A DNA stretch of 64,000 nucleotides from Streptomyces sp. NBC_01723. GTDB taxonomy: Bacteria > Actinomycetota > Actinomycetes > Streptomycetales > Streptomycetaceae. This document shows positions 63,244 through 64,000 of the stretch, in pieces. Under the pieces are notes generated by a model that was given only the letters and a program-made list of their open reading frames with translations, was not told the DNA's origin and searched no databases. The DNA is taken from contig NZ_CP109171.1 of NCBI RefSeq assembly GCF_036246005.1, forward strand, positions 6,498,001 through 6,562,000. The letters run 5' to 3'. Each line of letters starts with the position of its first letter. Position 1 is the first letter of the stretch. The position numbers and the translations under genes were made by a program.

Positions 63244-64000
63244 TTACTGGGCGCCGAGTCCGGCGTCGTCGACGGTGGGCTTGCCCTTGGCCTTGAGGAC
63301 CTTGTTGAGCAGTGTGAGGTCGTAGATGCCGCCCAGGTCGGGCTGGTCGAGCAGGCCGGCCTTGACGGCGTGTTCGGCCTGGGCGTCGAGGGTGGCGGCC
63401 AGCGGGTCGTCGGTGAGCTGGATCGACTTCCACGCCGGGTCGAGGACGTCGGCGGGCAGGGCCTTGCCGGTGTCCTTCTCCAGCTGCTTGTTGGCGGCGG
63501 CCTTGGCCTCGTCGGGGTTGGCCTTGATCCACGCGTTGGTGTCGACCGAGGCCTTCAGCACCGCCTCGACAGCCTTCGGGTGTTCGGTGAGGAACTTCTG
63601 CGACACGATGATGTTCGTGATCACGAACTTCTTGTTGGGCCACAGCGTCGACTCGTCCAGCAGTACCTTGCCGCCCTCGGCGACCAGCTTCGACGCGGTC
63701 GGCTCGGGCACCCAGGCGCCGTCCAGGGAACCGGACTTGTAGGCGTCGGGTGTGACCTTGTTGTCGCTGCGCACGACGGTCACGTCGCCCTTGCCGGACT
63801 GTGCGTCGGTCTTCCAGCCCTGCTCGGCGATCCAGTTCAGGAAGGCGACGTCCTGGGTGTTGCCGAGCTGCGGGGTGGCGATGCGCTTGCCCTTGACGTC
63901 CTTCAGCGACTTGATCTTGTCCGGGTTCACCACCAGTTTGACGCCGCCGGAGGCGGAGCCGCCGATGATGCGGAGGTTCTTGCCGCCGGACTTGGTGTAG
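63244..64000 (-). CDS. ssuA: ABC transporter substrate-binding protein, sulfonate type, partial (N-terminus beyond window)
   Basis: 252 residues of the C-terminal part are present. The open frame runs through the edge (YTKSGGKNLRIIGGSASGG), so the signal peptide lies outside. Segments GKRIATPQLGNTQDVAFLNWI, GSLDGAWVPEPTASKLV and NIIVSQKFLTEHPKAVEAVLKA are typical of SsuA/TauA/NrtA-like proteins. It is the first gene of the binding protein-ATPase-permease-chelatase series on the minus strand. Confidence 0.88.
   Translation of the reverse strand, partial: YTKSGGKNLRIIGGSASGGVKLVVNPDKIKSLKDVKGKRIATPQLGNTQDVAFLNWIAEQGWKTDAQSGKGDVTVVRSDNKVTPDAYKSGSLDGAWVPEPTASKLVAEGGKVLLDESTLWPNKKFVITNIIVSQKFLTEHPKAVEAVLKASVDTNAWIKANPDEAKAAANKQLEKDTGKALPADVLDPAWKSIQLTDDPLAATLDAQAEHAVKAGLLDQPDLGGIYDLTLLNKVLKAKGKPTVDDAGLGAQ

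Overview
The window is high-GC actinobacterial DNA and almost certainly Streptomyces. It carries a two-domain geosmin synthase next to a cprB-type gamma-butyrolactone receptor homologue, a conservon (cvnABCD), GTG/TTG starts, many leaderless-looking promoters, and a macrolide-resistance pair that matches the lrm (erm(O)) and mgt genes known from S. lividans. Gene order and protein sequence suggest the S. coelicolor/S. lividans side of the genus, but not an identical strain. No rRNA, tRNA, CRISPR array, intact insertion sequence or large biosynthetic cluster was seen.

Layout. 0-11 kb: a cut alpha/beta hydrolase, a regulator coupled to a small secreted I36-type protein, a Pth2-type hydrolase, secreted enzymes (polysaccharide deacetylase, PhoX-like), a slipin, a SulP transporter plus beta-carbonic anhydrase operon ending in a 30-bp palindrome, and a small exported protein under a five-unit 11-bp direct repeat that looks like PHO boxes. 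9-16 kb: ZapE ATPase, a RibD-like reductase, murC, msrB and a two-component system. 16-23 kb: an accessory-looking stretch with a methyltransferase, a DJ-1/PfpI protein, a decayed cupin gene, an SDR protein lacking its catalytic Tyr/Lys, a lone second secY, and a MOSC/ferredoxin-reductase fusion. 23-27 kb: a complete quaternary-amine (OpuC-type) ABC operon.

27-39 kb: a sugar-binding lipoprotein directly upstream of cvnABCD, then cprB, a DUF89 phosphatase, geoA (geosmin synthase), a PDZ protein, a metallophosphoesterase, an M24 peptidase and a kinase-like protein. 39-49 kb: trehalose/glycogen metabolism on the minus strand (treZ, treY, glgX), interrupted by plus-strand FHA and M14 carboxypeptidase genes and by an 86-bp MITE-like element. 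49-55 kb: a HEPN-domain protein, a DnaQ-like exonuclease, a phosphotransferase, and a sugar ABC importer without its own ATPase.

55-57.5 kb is the most interesting part: a macrolide-resistance locus with two different control devices. The rRNA methyltransferase gene has a leaderless 37-codon leader peptide containing Arg-Met-Arg-Arg and a stem that pairs with its own Shine-Dalgarno sequence. The macrolide glycosyltransferase gene has a separate leaderless promoter with a 14-bp palindrome in its spacer. The locus ends in a 20-bp-stem terminator. The right end holds an MMPL transporter, a DUF1697 protein, a CbiX/SirB-like chelatase, and an aliphatic-sulfonate-type ABC transporter cut by the window edge, which suggests sulfur assimilation genes continue to the right.
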